Below are positions 11,643 to 23,206 of a stretch of 64,000 bases of DNA, one piece after another. Below the pieces are notes generated by a model that did not search any database, was not told where the DNA came from, and was given only the letters and a program-made list of their open reading frames with translations. Position 1 is the first letter of the stretch, and each line of letters begins with the position of its first letter. The DNA is from Utricularia gibba. Its lineage: Eukaryota > Streptophyta > Magnoliopsida > Lamiales > Lentibulariaceae. The translations under genes and the position numbers were made by a program. Location of the stretch: the NCBI GenBank assembly GCA_002189035.1, contig NEEC01000009.1, positions 3,286,001 through 3,350,000 of the forward strand, written 5' to 3'.

Positions 11643-13428
11643 ATGCTTAGCTCAACCTCTTCTTTCTCTGCTTCTCTGGGTGGACCAATGGCAGCGGGGA
11701 AATTGGATGGAGAAGTGAAGTACGGAATTATTGGAGCGGGTATGATGGGAAGAGAGCATTTCATCAATCTATATCACCTTAAGAACGAAGGCGTTTCCGT
11801 GGTCGCCATAGCCGATCCTCATGTCCCTTCTCAGGAACAAACCCTCCAGCTTGCGCGCTCTTTCAACTCACCTCTTCAAGTATCTTACAAGCCCATATGT
11901 TTCGCTTATTTGGATACAGTTTTGTGTTCTGGGATATGGATTTGGAACACAGATTTAGTTGTTATCGGTTTCTGATGTGAAGGTCTTCTGTGATCATGCG
12001 GAGTTGCTGGATAGTGGGTTGTGTGATGTGCTAGTAATTGCAACTCCAAATATGACTCATTGTGAGATATTGATGGATATCATCAACCACCCTAAGCCCT
12101 ACCATGTCTTGGTGGAGAAGCCTCTCTGCACAACTGTCGCTGATTGCAGAAAGGTTACAAGAGAAATTCTTGCTTGTTATCTCCGGCAATTTCGGAAGGG
12201 AAAACATTTTTTTTTTTTCCGCATTCTGCTCTATGACGGTGTTTATCGCATATATTTGATCTCCACTATCGCATGTTAGGTCTTGAACCCTCCTTAAATA
12301 CGAGGAGACAAACCAATAAACCCAGCAAGGGCTAAAGATTTTTTCTTGTGCATCATTGTTGGTGTGTTTACAGTTTTTACATGAAAATCCTATAATTGAA
12401 GTATATACTCAGGTCATGAATGCCTCCAGAAGAAGACCAGATATGCTGGTTCAAGTTGGCTTGGAGTATAGATATATGCCACCAGTTGCCAAGTTGATTG
12501 ATATTGTTAAAGGCGGAAACCTGGGAAGGATCAAGATGGTGGCTATAAGGGAACATCGATTCCCTTTCCTCGTAAAGGTAATCGACTCCAATTCAGCCAG
12601 AAGCCAGTGCAATTTAAAACCTGTATCCTTTGTAGGTCAACAACTGGAACAGGTTTAATTGCAACTCTGGAGGTACCCTTGTTGAGAAATGCTGTCATTT
12701 CTTTGATCTCATGAGGTTGTTTGCTGGCTCTGAACCCATCAGAGTCATGGCTTCTGGAGCTATCGACGTTAACCATAAAGATGAAACGTATGACGGAAAG
12801 GTAAAATGAGAATCCAAGGACTTGCACACATCAGCCCTGGTGACCACATGGTAGCAACTTAATCTTGCAGGTGCCAGACATAATTGATAACGCATACGTG
12901 ATTTTAGATTTTGAAAACGGTTCTCGGGTATGCTTGATCTCTGTATGTTCGCTGAGGGCAGTAAAAACGAACAAGAGATATGTGTTGTTGGTGATATTGG
13001 GAAGGTAAGAAGTCCACTTCATTCCATCACCTTCAGTCTTAACCGGTGCCCCTTGATGACTAAACTTGCAGGGAGAGGCATTCGTGCCGGAGAACGTCGT
13101 TCGGTGGGGCACTCGTGCCACAGGCAGAGACGGTGTGGAAACTCTAGAAGCGAAAGACAATGGGATTAAGTGAGTCCCCTGTCCAGACTTTTTTCTGTAT
13201 AGCAGAAGCAGAAGAAAAGTTTAACCTTTTAGCAGATATGAAGGGTTGCATCATGGCGCGAGTTATCTGGAACACGTTCAGTTGCTGTCTGCAATACGAG
13301 GCAGGGGCAGGGGGGGTCCGACCGTCGATCTGCATGACGGATTGATGTCCGTAGCCATGGGTGCTGCGGCTCAAGAATCCATTGAAAAGGGTCGATTTGT
13401 GAGCCTTGAAGAGGTCTTGCGTCCATGA
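11643..13428 (+). CDS. Gfo/Idh/MocA family NAD(P)-dependent oxidoreductase
   Basis: Resembles plant inositol-2-dehydrogenase-like oxidoreductases; the substrate is unknown. Seven exons: 11643-11879, 11983-12153, 12413-12577, 12636-12800, 12871-13004, 13072-13169, 13236-13428. The Rossmann motif is [14 protein letters not shown], the family EKP motif is VLVEKPLC, and later blocks include [28 protein letters not shown] and [16 protein letters not shown]. The first ATG at 11643 gives a 15-residue Ser-rich extension; ATG 11688 is the alternative start. Exon 5 needs one added G at CGGG (near 12928) to pass from the ENGSR frame to GMLDLC; with that, all exons join to about 387 residues. The rest is intact. 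Confidence 0.92.
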
Positions 13429-13768
13429 TGTGTTGTTGCTTCTCTGGAAAACAAGAAGGTCTTGGCAGAGCCATGGAGGCTTCCTCTCCCAAGCTCTTAT
13501 TCTTTGAGTGCCTTCTGCCAAGACACCTCTGTCTTTGTGGAATCTCAAGGACGTGTGCTATCATGTTATCTATTGAAATACAGAGATTAATAAATTAATT
13601 AAATAAATCCTCAGAAAGGCCTTCTTAATGACCAGCCCAGCCCAATTTATATATATAAACGGAGAGGCAGCGGAGGGGGTGATGTTTGAGAGAGAGAATC
13701 TAGAGGGAGAATAGAGGCCGAGTCGTCCGTCAGTTTTCAGCGACTCCGGGAAAACCAAGCAGATCGAA
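13429..13768. other. Intergenic, RALF promoter
   Basis: No gene seen. A TATA-like stretch (tatatataaac) lies at about 13650-13660, roughly 110 bp before the RALF start. Confidence 0.4.
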
Positions 13769-14113
13769 ATGGCCGCCGCCATCTGGAGATTTCTCCCGGC
13801 GCTCCTCTGCTTCATCGCTGCGCTAGGGCTCTCGAGCGCGGCCGGGGACGCGGCGCTGTGGATTATGCCGTCCGTCAACACCGGGGGTTGCAAGGGGACC
13901 ATAGGCGAGTGCACCGAGACCGATTTCGACCTCGATTCCGAAGCCAACCGGCGAATCCTACAGTCCACGTCTCGCTACATCAGCTACGGGGCGCTCGCGA
14001 GGAACAACATCCCTTGCTCGCGCCGCGGCGCGTCCTACTACAACTGCCGTGCCGGCGCGGAGGCGAACCCTTACCGCCGCGGCTGCAGCGCCATAACGCT
14101 GTGCCGGAGCTGA
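13769..14113 (+). CDS. RALF: RALF preproprotein (rapid alkalinization factor, RALF33/23-like)
   Basis: Secreted peptide hormone that binds CrRLK1L receptors (FERONIA group) and LLG co-receptors. Intronless, 114 residues. There is a hydrophobic signal peptide at residues 1-25, an acidic pro-region, the S1P subtilase site RRIL at 61-64, the receptor-binding YISY motif at 70-73, and four cysteines at 83, 93, 106 and 112 in the usual CSRRGASYYNC...GCSAITLC arrangement. It carries all features of an active family member. The coding region is GC-rich compared with its AT-rich flanks. Confidence 0.96.
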   Translation: MAAAIWRFLPALLCFIAALGLSSAAGDAALWIMPSVNTGGCKGTIGECTETDFDLDSEANRRILQSTSRYISYGALARNNIPCSRRGASYYNCRAGAEANPYRRGCSAITLCRS

Positions 14114-15460
14114 AAGGGCAATTTCTACATTCCGTCGCGGTCGATTTTTTTTTTTCCTGGTTAACTAAATTGATTCGTCGCGTTTGGTATACGAAGAATT
14201 GGATTCAATGGTCATCATCAAAATAAAGAATCGCTTGTATCCCCAGCATCATTCCACCGCAATTAGCGGCGTCATTAATTCTTTAATGATCTCAGGAAGG
14301 CGCGTCGGGAACGGGCAGTTGGAATTTAAGGGCGGGCAGCCATGTGCCAACCACATCCAGCTGGACGGGTGACCACCTTATTCAAAATATGAATACACAT
14401 CTGCTACATTAACTATGAAATCAAGCACCCCGTGGACGTTTTTTAAAAAGTACAGAAACCTGATTTTGATGCGAAACGGAATTATGAAGCCACGTTGCAC
14501 AGTCCCATGACATGTCCATAGTAACAAGATCATGATCCATTAGTATCATCCCACATCGGAAAGTCACGCGACTACGAGTCGGAATCCAGTGTTTAAATGT
14601 GCACTTTCATGTGATCAAATATAATAAAATAATACTTTAGAAAAAATTATTGTTTTTTGTTTATTTACTTTTTGGGTGAAGGAAGCAAGGAATAGGTGGA
14701 GTGGGTGGTGGTATTAATCAGACAACGGCGGTGTACACGCAACCGCAACAACCAAAGTCCATTTTCCCCATCATACTCTTTCTTCCCTTGTGTTTTTAAT
14801 TTTTTTTGGTAAAAAAATGCTCACTCTTCGTTTGGGGCAATTATTATTGCATCATCTCCCCGTCATCACAATTCACAGGCCATAATTTTGCTTTTTTTTT
14901 TGTTTTGTTTGACTTGTGGTGAAGCTCCATAGTTTGGCAGACACGTGAGCGGCGATTTGTGGGCGCGATCAACCCCCAAAAGAAGCATCCACATTGAATG
15001 AGAGTTGATTTGTTCACAAGAAAAAGATTCAAATCTCGGGGCGTTGATTGAGTGAGTTCTCTGTTTTCCAACTTCCTCTCTTCGTCTTTATGTGATGAGA
15101 AACAGACAATGCCCAATGATTCTATTCATGACATTGAAACCAAACTGTGTATCCTAATAGATTCCCGACAAAATCGAAGGACACCCTCCACCTTTTCCTT
15201 TTCTTATGGGAGTTGAAGAAGGAAGGCATGGTGGTGGTGATGATGATGATGATGAGACAGTTTTCTTGCTGTCGGAGCTATAACCTCTCGCATGGCATGT
15301 GTGGGATGCTGTGTGTGTTTGTTGCATGAGTGCGGACGAATGATATGATATGATATCATATCAACCTTTAAAGAATGGCAACTCCAGGACTCCATTTCCC
15401 TTATTTATCATACTTCGCCACTCACACACAACCCTCCCCTCCTGTTTCTTTTTCTTCCAT
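14114..15460. other. Intergenic, AT-rich with short simple repeats
   Basis: No protein gene is supported. It holds an orphan snRNA-type USE (separate entry), several T/A homopolymers and a (gat)n microsatellite at about 15236-15256. Confidence 0.5.
14548..14598 (+). promoter_or_regulatory. Orphan snRNA-type USE with TATA-like box (Pol II spacing)
   Basis: ATCCCACATCG at 14548-14558 is an exact match to the plant USE, and TTTAAAT follows after 33 nt (14592-14598), the spacing expected for Pol II snRNA genes. The sequence 25-200 nt downstream does not resemble U1, U2, U4 or U5, so this is either a promoter remnant or chance. Confidence 0.35.
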
Positions 15461-15467
15461 TATAAAT
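15461..15467 (+). promoter_or_regulatory. TATA box of MIR164
   Basis: TATAAAT in a pyrimidine-rich context lies about 95 bp upstream of the miR164 sequence and predicts transcription from about 15490-15500. Confidence 0.6.
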
Positions 15468-15544
15468 ACCAGGCCTGCTGCTGCTTCTGCCTTCCTGTGT
15501 GCATTTGGGAAGGGAATTGTGGGATGGTACCCGTCCGCGAGTGA

Positions 15545-15650
15545 GCGCCCCTCGTTGGAGAAGCAGGGCACGTGCACCGCCGCTGCTCCGGCCCGCCGCT
15601 GGCCGTGGCTTCGGGTTTGCACGTGCTCCATTTCTCCGACATGGGTCACT
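15545..15650 (+). ncRNA. MIR164: MIR164 precursor (targets NAC/CUC transcription factors)
   Basis: The 21 nt at 15556-15576 are the conserved miR164 guide (begins TGGAGAAGCAGGG, ends CGTGCA). The 3' arm at about 15618-15640 (TGCACGTGCTCC then ATTTCTCCGAC) pairs with it along almost its full length, with a two-base mismatch in the middle and a two-nucleotide 3' offset, leaving a short GC-rich loop. This is the expected fold-back, and the star strand CACGTGCTCC... matches known family stars. miR164 cleaves CUC1/CUC2/NAC1-type mRNAs and sets organ boundaries. An overlapping 96-codon open frame (15375-15665) is therefore likely not coding. Confidence 0.93.
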
Positions 15651-15867
15651 CCCTCCTCGTCCTAGGGCGAAGCAGTCTTTCGTTTGCTGAACTTGTTCGT
15701 TTCTAATTAGAAGTGGGCCCGGACATGAAATTTATGTGGGCCCATTAAATGGGCCTTTTCTGTGTTAATTGGAGGGCTGTTTTATGTTTATTAAGTATGA
15801 TTAATTGGAAATGATTTTATAAATTCTAAAGAAACGGAATCCAGAAGGGAAATCGACGGGCCAAATT

Positions 15868-18174
15868 ATGGCTGCGACGGCGACGCCCGCGGTGTTCGTG
15901 GATTCCGATGCGGCATCCTCTGGCAGTTGCGGTTCTGTGCAATTCGGAACGGCGGAGGCGCTTGAGCACGTGCGCAAGCTGACGGACGTCGGCGCCATGA
16001 CACGCCTGCTCCACGAGTGCATCGCCTATCAACGGGGCATAGATCTCGAACTGGAGAATCTGCTTTCCCAGCGCCCTGAGTTGGACCAGCAAGTGCTGAA
16101 TCTGCAGAGATCTGCTGACGTTTTGGCTATTTTGAAGGGTGATTCATCCGACATGCTCTCCAAGGTCGCCTCCACATCCGGCCTAGCGGATGAGGTCTCC
16201 GCCAAAGTTCGTCATTTGGATCTCGCTCAGTCACGAGTGCAGGAGACGCTCCTCCGGATCGACGCCATTGTGGATCGATCCAACTGCCTTCAGGGAGTCA
16301 ATAAGTCTCTCGAGGCTGAGGATTTCGAATCTGCAGCTTCATACATTCAGACATTCCTCCAGATTGACTCCAAATTTAAGGATTCGTCCGCCGTGGATCA
16401 GCGTGAGCAGCTCCTTTCATATAAAAAGCAATTGGAAAGTATTGTGAAAAAGAAGCTACTGTTCGCTGTGGATCAGCGCGACCATTCGAATATTCTCCGC
16501 TTCATTAAACTGTACCATCCTCTGGGTCTCGAAGACGAAGGATTGCAGGTTTACGTGGGCTATTTGCGGAAGGTAATCTCTGCGAGGTCAAAGGTGGAGT
16601 TTGAGCAATTGGTGGAAACCATGGAGCAATCAAACAGCAACACACAGGTGGATTTTGTTGCTTGTCTCAGAAATTTGTTTCAGGATACTGTTCTGGCTAT
16701 AGAGAACAATAGTGAAATTCTGAGCAGCTTGTGCGGTGAAGATGGAATTGTTTATGCAATTTGTGAGCTCCAAGAGGAATGTGACTCTCGTGGCTTCCAT
16801 ATTCTGAAAAATTTCATAGAGTTCCGGAAGCTGGAAAAATTGAGTTCTGATATCAACTCATACAAGAGCAACATGTTGCCCGTGGCTGTGGAGAGACCTG
16901 ATCTCAAGAAGATCGAGCTTTTTCTAGAAGAGGTTCTCTCGTTGACGCTGCTGGGTGAGAATTATACAGAGTACATGGTGTCCAAAATTAGGAATTTGAG
17001 CTCTGTAGATCCAGAATTGGGTCCGAAAGCCACAAAAGCCTTCAGAAGTGGCAATTTCAGTATTGTTTCTCAGGAAATCACAGGGTATTATGTTATCTTG
17101 GAAGGGTTTTTTATGGTGGAGAATGTGAGGATGGCAATTCAGATTGATGAGCATGTTCTTGATGGCCTCACCACCTCCATGGTGGATGATGTTTTCTATG
17201 TGTTACAGAGTTGTTTCCGGAGGGCAGTGAGTACTTCCAATGTCAACCCCGTAATTGCACTGCTTAGCAGTGGTGTTAGTCTATTGGTCGGTGAATATAG
17301 TGAGGCCTTGCAGCAGAAGATAAGAGAACCTAATCTTGGGGCCAAGCTGTTTTTGGGTGGTGTTGGAGTTACCTTGACTGGGACTGAGATTGCAACGGCA
17401 CTGAATAATATTGACGTTAGTAGCGAATACGCCTTGAAACTTCACCAGTCTATTGAGGAGCAATGTGCCGAGGTATCTGTGTTTGCTGGTGGATTTTTTT
17501 CTTATTTTTTTTTTATCATAGGGATAACATTGTTTATTGTTTCAGGTCTTCCTTGCACCTGCCGATCGCGAGAGAGTGAAGGCATGCCTATCTGAGTTGA
17601 ACGAAACAAGCAGTAGGTTTAAGAAGCTGCTGAATGTTGGGATGGAGCAACTGGCGGCCACTGTGACACCCCGAATCAGACCCGTTCTAGACACGGTGGC
17701 AACCATTAGCTACGAGCTCACTGAAGCAGAATACGCGGACTACGAAGTGAACGATCCCTGGGTGCAAAGGCTTCTGCATTATGTTGAGACCAATGTAGCC
17801 TGGCTTCAACCCCTGATGACTGCCAACAATTACGATGCGTTTGTGCATTTGGTGGTCGACTTCGTGGTAAAGCGGCTTGAAGTGATCATGATGCAGAAGA
17901 GGTTCAGCCAGCTTGGAGGTCTTCAGCTTGACCGTGACACCAGGGCGCTTGTCAGCCATTTCTCAAGCATGTCACAGAGGACGGTCCGAGACAAGTTCGC
18001 GAGACTCACTCAGATGGCCACCATCCTCAACTTGGAAAAGGTGTCGGAGATTCTAGACTTCTGGGGGAGAACTCAGGGCCCATGACATGGAGACTAACCC
18101 CTGCCGAAGTCAGAAGAGTTTTGGGTCTGAGGGTGGATTTCAAACCAGAAGCCATTCTTGCTTTAAAACTCTAG
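15868..18174 (+). CDS. COG4: Conserved oligomeric Golgi complex subunit 4 (COG4)
   Basis: Subunit of the COG tether for retrograde intra-Golgi vesicles. Two exons, 15868-17472 and 17546-18174. Characteristic blocks: [19 protein letters not shown], then after it [66 protein letters not shown], and in exon 2 [20 protein letters not shown] and [17 protein letters not shown]. The open frame stops early at 18085. The conserved C-terminus ([20 protein letters not shown], stop TAG 18172-18174) is in the next frame and is restored by one G in the GGGGG run near 18063. Corrected length is 744 residues, normal for plant COG4. The upstream GGGCCCA/TGGGCC boxes at about 15715-15755 resemble site II elements of housekeeping promoters. 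Confidence 0.95.
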
Positions 18175-18491
18175 ACAAGTAACTATTAGCAAGGATCAGA
18201 ACCCAGCGAGCGAACTTGTCGAGTTGATTCTTTTGTGAAGCAATTTAACTACCGGACACAAAGCTGCTGCTCCTCCTCCTCCTGTGCAGAGAAAAAAAGA
18301 TGATGGGATCATGGGAAAGCCTGTCAAGAGCAAACAGTGGGAGACCCCATCTTGACAAAGCACGATCCTCCACCGCAAAAGATTTGTGGCAGTGCGCTTG
18401 ACTACAGGCACCCAAGCCACGCGCTCCGATTCAATATTATCTGGTATTCTTGAAGAAAGCTAGGCCTAGACTTAAAATAACATTTTTTATG
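18175..18491. other. Shared 3' flank between convergent COG4 and PP2C
   Basis: The two genes end 317 bp apart on opposite strands. Nothing else is recognised. Confidence 0.5.
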
Positions 18492-19893
18492 TCACTTGGG
18501 AATAGAATATTGATTACGTGGAGAAGAGGAAGACGAGGCATGGAAAAACAGAACAACAGCAGAGATATCATCCATGGCTATTCCCGTCCTCTTCCTCTTC
18601 CACGCCTTCGCAGCACCCTCTACCAACCGCTTCGCAGCTTTGCCACGATCGGTTGCGGCCGATACGATGCTCACAGCTTCTTCATTGGATATCACATCCC
18701 ATACCTGCAACAAGGACCAGTGGATATTCAAATTCATCATAAAATGTAAAGGCACACAAGATGGATGGATCCCTTGTACCAACCCCATCTGTAGCCAGAA
18801 TGATGAACTCATCTTTGCAGGTTACATCAATGTGTGGAACTTCAGGAAGTGAAATCAACCCGAATTCTTTCAAGCAGTAGTCTCCAAAAGCTCTGGACAT
18901 GGCAAGACCAGGCTTTTCCTCATCTGGCAGCCATACTCTGTGAACCCCGGGTTCATCCATCAGGCAAAACACTCGTCCTTTGCACCCGAATATCCTGTCA
19001 GCTTCGTCTGCAATGCTTCATTCCATCAGAAAATGTCGAAAAACTATGATCTGCGAATGCGGGAAAAAAAGAAAAATTCTAACGAGGAAGGTTGGGCTTG
19101 AAATCGACTGTAAGCTGTACAGCCATCAGGTTTCCATCATCTGATGTTGTGGCTAGAACTGCACGTGAATCTCCAACGTTTGCCAAGAAAACTTTGTCTC
19201 CCTGCAGGAACCATTGAGGTAAAATGCCTTCTTTTATTTCCTTCCCCCATTTTCGACAATAACATGAACTGAACTTCTGCTACCTGTCTAACAGCAGCCA
19301 AGGCAGTTGTTCCACTGTAGAAAGAGTCGATTTTACGGTTCTGCACAAGCTCCTTGTCCACAGCAGCACAGGCCTTAATGAAGGAATGCTTCCATACATT
19401 GAAAATCATCTTTCCATCATCTGATTCCAAATCACAGCCTGGATTTAGTGAAGCTGCTGCGACAAGGGATTCCTGCCAGTGGCGGAGAAGAGTTCGCGGC
19501 ATCGACCGCCGAACACATTTCGCAACGAAATGCCCCCAAGGTCCATGACCATCGAACACCCACAAAAAATCATATCCTCCTGGCACCCAAAATCCTGCTC
19601 TTTTGAAGAGGAAATCAGATGAAATGGGAGTCCCGGATTAAGCAACAATGCAACCATCTTACCTCCCAAACAACACAACAGTCTTGATTCACCCCCTTTT
19701 CTCCTCTCCTGGAGTATACAGAAACCGAGTTCTTCATCCCTGAGGTCTTCAGTATCAAACCATTTCTCCTGGCATCTTTAGCCATGGATTCAACTGCTTC
19801 GCTTCTATCGCTGCTTCCGGGAATCTTCTTTTGACTTCCATTGATTGAAAGTGACCTTTTAATCCCGTTCAACATCCATGACATATGACCCAT
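18492..19893 (-). CDS. Protein phosphatase 2C (clade E-like, myristoylation signal)
   Basis: Mg/Mn-dependent Ser/Thr phosphatase. Five exons: 19893-19663, 19594-19284, 19201-19084, 19007-18784, 18704-18492. The start MGHMSW is a good N-myristoylation context, typical of this membrane-linked clade. Catalytic motifs: RRGEKGVNQDCC, FDGHGPWGHF, NVGDSRAVL, GLAMSRAFGDYC, ATDGVWDVISN and DDISAVVLFF. At the start of exon 2, DFGCQEDMIFCG and FDGHG are in different frames. One extra G at TGTGGG|TGTTC (about 19553) joins them and gives 365 residues with all exon phases agreeing. Otherwise intact. Confidence 0.94.
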
Positions 19894-22233
19894 ATCTCCT
19901 CCCCCTGTAACTGCAGTAGATTAAAAAAAAACCCTTCCTGACTCCAAATTACATGAGAAAAGAATGCTGAAGAAAACCAGTTCTTGGCACTGCTCACAAA
20001 TGAATCTTGAGAGAACTCTGCTCCTCAACTACTCCATTCCATAGTTGCAATGCTTTCGCTGGTGGGAAACCTGACTCGGGAGGCAAGAAGGCAGCAATCA
20101 AGGCATAGATCTGAAGAAGAAGGCGATGAACATGAACAGCATTCTCGTACAGTGCAGGGCACCCAACAAAATATCCAGAATAATTCAAAGGCAACAGAAC
20201 AGTACGACTCAATTGATAATGCTCAAGTCCATGAACGTGACCTACACGTGGCACGCGCACAAAAGAAAAACGTACTCGCACTTCTCACCACGCATCCAAT
20301 CCAATCCTCTTCGTTTTAACTGGCAGAGCTCCATCGACGGCAGAATTGCTTCATCGGATCTCTTCCAAATGAAAGGACATTTAATGTTCAAATGAAAAAA
20401 AAAAAAAGAACAGCCGCGTCGGAAAATGACGTGAGCAGGCGGCGAAGGAGAGTCTCTCGGAGACGAAAGCACGAAATGCCTGCCATACCTAAAACAAATC
20501 GCCAGATTCAGAAAAGCGACGAGCACTGGAGCTTAAATCGCCAGAACGCAGGGAAAAGGATTATATATTCTTGTTTTTTTTTTATTTATTTAAAATCTCC
20601 CGTCCGTTGTTATTTATTCCTGGTTGACACTGGGACATGGACTCGGGTGTCCTGCCCAGCCGCATTAACCTCTTTAAAATGTAATTGACTGAAATTAATG
20701 AAGACAATATAATAACTCATGTATTAATTTTGTGCTCTAGATTTATAAGAGGGACTGGAGACAGGACATTTGTGTCTTATCTAACCCTTTGTCCCAAACC
20801 ATATTGTATTAATTAAAAATATCGGTGCTTGGAATTGGATTGGTTTCCCGACACAAGTCAATGGAGATGAAGGCAGTAGGAGCGACTGCTCAGGGAACTG
20901 GAGAGAAGCCGAGCGAGCTCTTCGCCTCCAACCCCGGCGTTGCGGGAGGTGTCTTCATCACCTCCAAACAATTGCGGGATGGATCTCGGCGTCATCTCCA
21001 CCGGGATTTGGAATGTACCTTCTCGGGGCTCCAGACAATTGAAGAGGGAGAAACACCCTGAGAATCATGCGGTGATCGGGTTGGCATGAAGCGGATGGGA
21101 GACGGGATCATGAAACGGCCCCATGCCGGGAACCCCGACGAGTCCGGTAAACTCGTGAATTGCCACCGACAGCAATGGAATGCTGCCAATGATGAAAGGA
21201 GGTCGTCTAGCAGCATTTGTATGGCGAGGAATAGCAGCATCATTTTACACCCACCCCCTTTTTCCGGCGGCTCATTATCATGGGAGTCGCCTTAACGCAG
21301 AGGTGCCAAACTCTGGCTGGTTGGGGTTGGCAATCGGCATGATGCAGTTACTGTCCAGGAGATGAGTGGGTCGCCATGAAACCTGAGGAGCTCCCCCACC
21401 CTTTCCTGCCAACAAAGAGCTGCAATAATAATGTCATTTTTATGAATATTTTTTGCCCACTAATTTCCACAGGCATATGAATGTAGTAATCTAAGGGTGA
21501 CGCGAGTGGTGGCATTTATTGATAAAATATATTTGAAAATGAATGCATCGATTTGCAATTTCTGACCGCATCATTTGCATTCACTGACCAAATCTAGCAC
21601 GCGTTGACTTCCTTTTTCCACCCACCCATGCACGCACTTCGAAACACATAAAAATGTCAACGCATGGACGAAAGTCAAACTCGACCTCCAGGGAACAACA
21701 CACACACACACACAAGGCTTCGATCCTCACGCTTGCTCCCACGCATTAGGAGTTATGTGGGTGCGTTTGGTGGGAAGCTTTCATGGGTGCGTTGTGCACT
21801 GCCTGCGATTCCCCCACCTCCTCCTCCTCCTCGGTGTTCTCCCCATCTGTTATCGAAAATCCGGCGTAGCAACATGCAAGTCTCGTCAGTTGACTTTTTA
21901 ACTTAGTCAACCCCACGAATATTAGTCCAAACGTTATGGCAAATAAAATTTCCCAGATGAATTTGCCGAAGCCATTTATTTATTGTCCACGGCGTCCAAG
22001 AATCGGCGCAGCAGCTTACTGGTATAAAATGGAGGAGGAGGAGGAGGAGAACGGAGGAGGAATCCAGGCACGAGGCACAACATGAAAGAGCACAAAGGAG
22101 TGCGTTGACTTTTCGGCATTCCGAAAAGGAGGTCTCTAATTCTGAAAGCGACTTGCACGCGCTTGTTCTCTGTCTTTTCTTTTTGCCCGGTGCCTCTCCA
22201 CCTTACGCTTTGAAATTTCGAAATCAGAAGTCG
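19894..22233. other. Intergenic between divergent PP2C and Nudix genes
   Basis: No gene can be assigned. It includes PP2C 5' flank, a coding-looking minus-strand frame at about 21065-21246 without an obvious start (see findings), and the W-box-rich Nudix promoter. Confidence 0.45.
21604..22110 (+). promoter_or_regulatory. Cluster of five W-box cores upstream of the Nudix gene
   Basis: TTGACT or its complement AGTCAA occurs at 21604, 21673, 21890, 21905 and 22105, the last about 125 bp before the Nudix ATG. W-boxes bind WRKY factors, so the gene may be pathogen- or SA-responsive. This is inference from motif density only. Confidence 0.45.
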
Positions 22234-23206
22234 ATGGAGTTGGAGGGTTTGCCCTCTGGGTATCGCCCCAATGTCGGAGTCTGCCTCCTCAACGCTGACG
22301 ACATGGTAATAACCGGCAATCCTCTTCTGCCTTCGATCTCTTCATGGTAATAATTCCTTGCTTTTTTGGAGACTGGTCTTCAGGTGTTTGTGGCTTCAAG
22401 AATGAATGTCCCTGGAGCATGGCAGATGCCGCAGGTGAGATGACGAACAAACACCGTTTGTTTGAATTCCTGGAGACAAGAATAAAAATCGGTTCTTAAT
22501 GCTTTACAAGGCTTCTTCTTCCAGTAGGCAGACATGGGTCTTGATTAGAAACTATTGAGAAGAAGCAAGTTGTGCTTTTTTTCTTTTTTTCTTTTTTTTT
22601 TCGTGTGTGTCTGTTTCCACATACCCTGTTCGCGGTATTTGATTTAGTAGCCTTTGATTGCTGATTCCCTTAGGGAGGTATAGAGGAAGGCGAGGATCCA
22701 AGGTCCGCGGCAATCAGGGAACTGCGTGAAGAAACCGGAATTGCATCTGTTGAAATCATAGATGAGGTAGTAGCGGTTAGCAGCTATGTTTGAATTCTTT
22801 TCTCAATGATGTGAGCTGAGCGCAAGATCTGGACCGGTTTTCAGGTTCAACAATGGCTGACTTGTGACTTCCCTCCTCCTGTGAAGGCTAAAGTCAGTCG
22901 TCTTTGGGGAGGGGAATGGCATGGCCAAGCACAAAAATGGTTAGAGATTGATCTGTTGTCCTGTCATCGACTAGAGCTTTTTACTTATGCGAATGCATAA
23001 TCTGCAGGTTTCTGATGAGAATGACAGGACAAGAGAATGAGATCAATCTAGAGAATGGTGAAACAGACCCTGGATTCTCAGACTGGAAATGGGCTACGCC
23101 TGAAGAAGTCATCGATCAGGCTGTGGATTACAAGAGACCTGTGTATGAGCAAGTGATGAAAAGCTTCAAAGCCCATCTCAGTTCAAATAAAACTGCCATA
23201 TCTTGA
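22234..23206 (+). CDS. Nudix hydrolase (NUDT25/26-like dinucleoside polyphosphate hydrolase)
   Basis: Five exons: 22234-22305, 22384-22434, 22674-22766, 22845-22939, 23008-23206; 169 residues. Starts MELEGLPSGYRPNVGVCLLN. The Nudix box is complete: GGIEEGEDPRSAAIRELREE followed by TGI, giving the metal-binding REXXEE. Other family blocks are VPGAWQMPQ, LWGGEWHGQAQKW and PEEVIDQAVDYKRPVYEQV. Plant members and bacterial RppH cleave Ap4A or ppp/ppGpp-type substrates. It lacks an obvious transit peptide, so it is probably cytosolic. Intact, with no frame problem. Confidence 0.95.

Noticed and set aside
14600..14800. U1/U2/U4/U5 snRNA after the orphan USE
   Set aside because: No conserved snRNA 5' sequence or Sm site in the expected place.
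15375..15665. 96-codon open frame
   Set aside because: It covers the MIR164 hairpin; low-complexity text and no homology.
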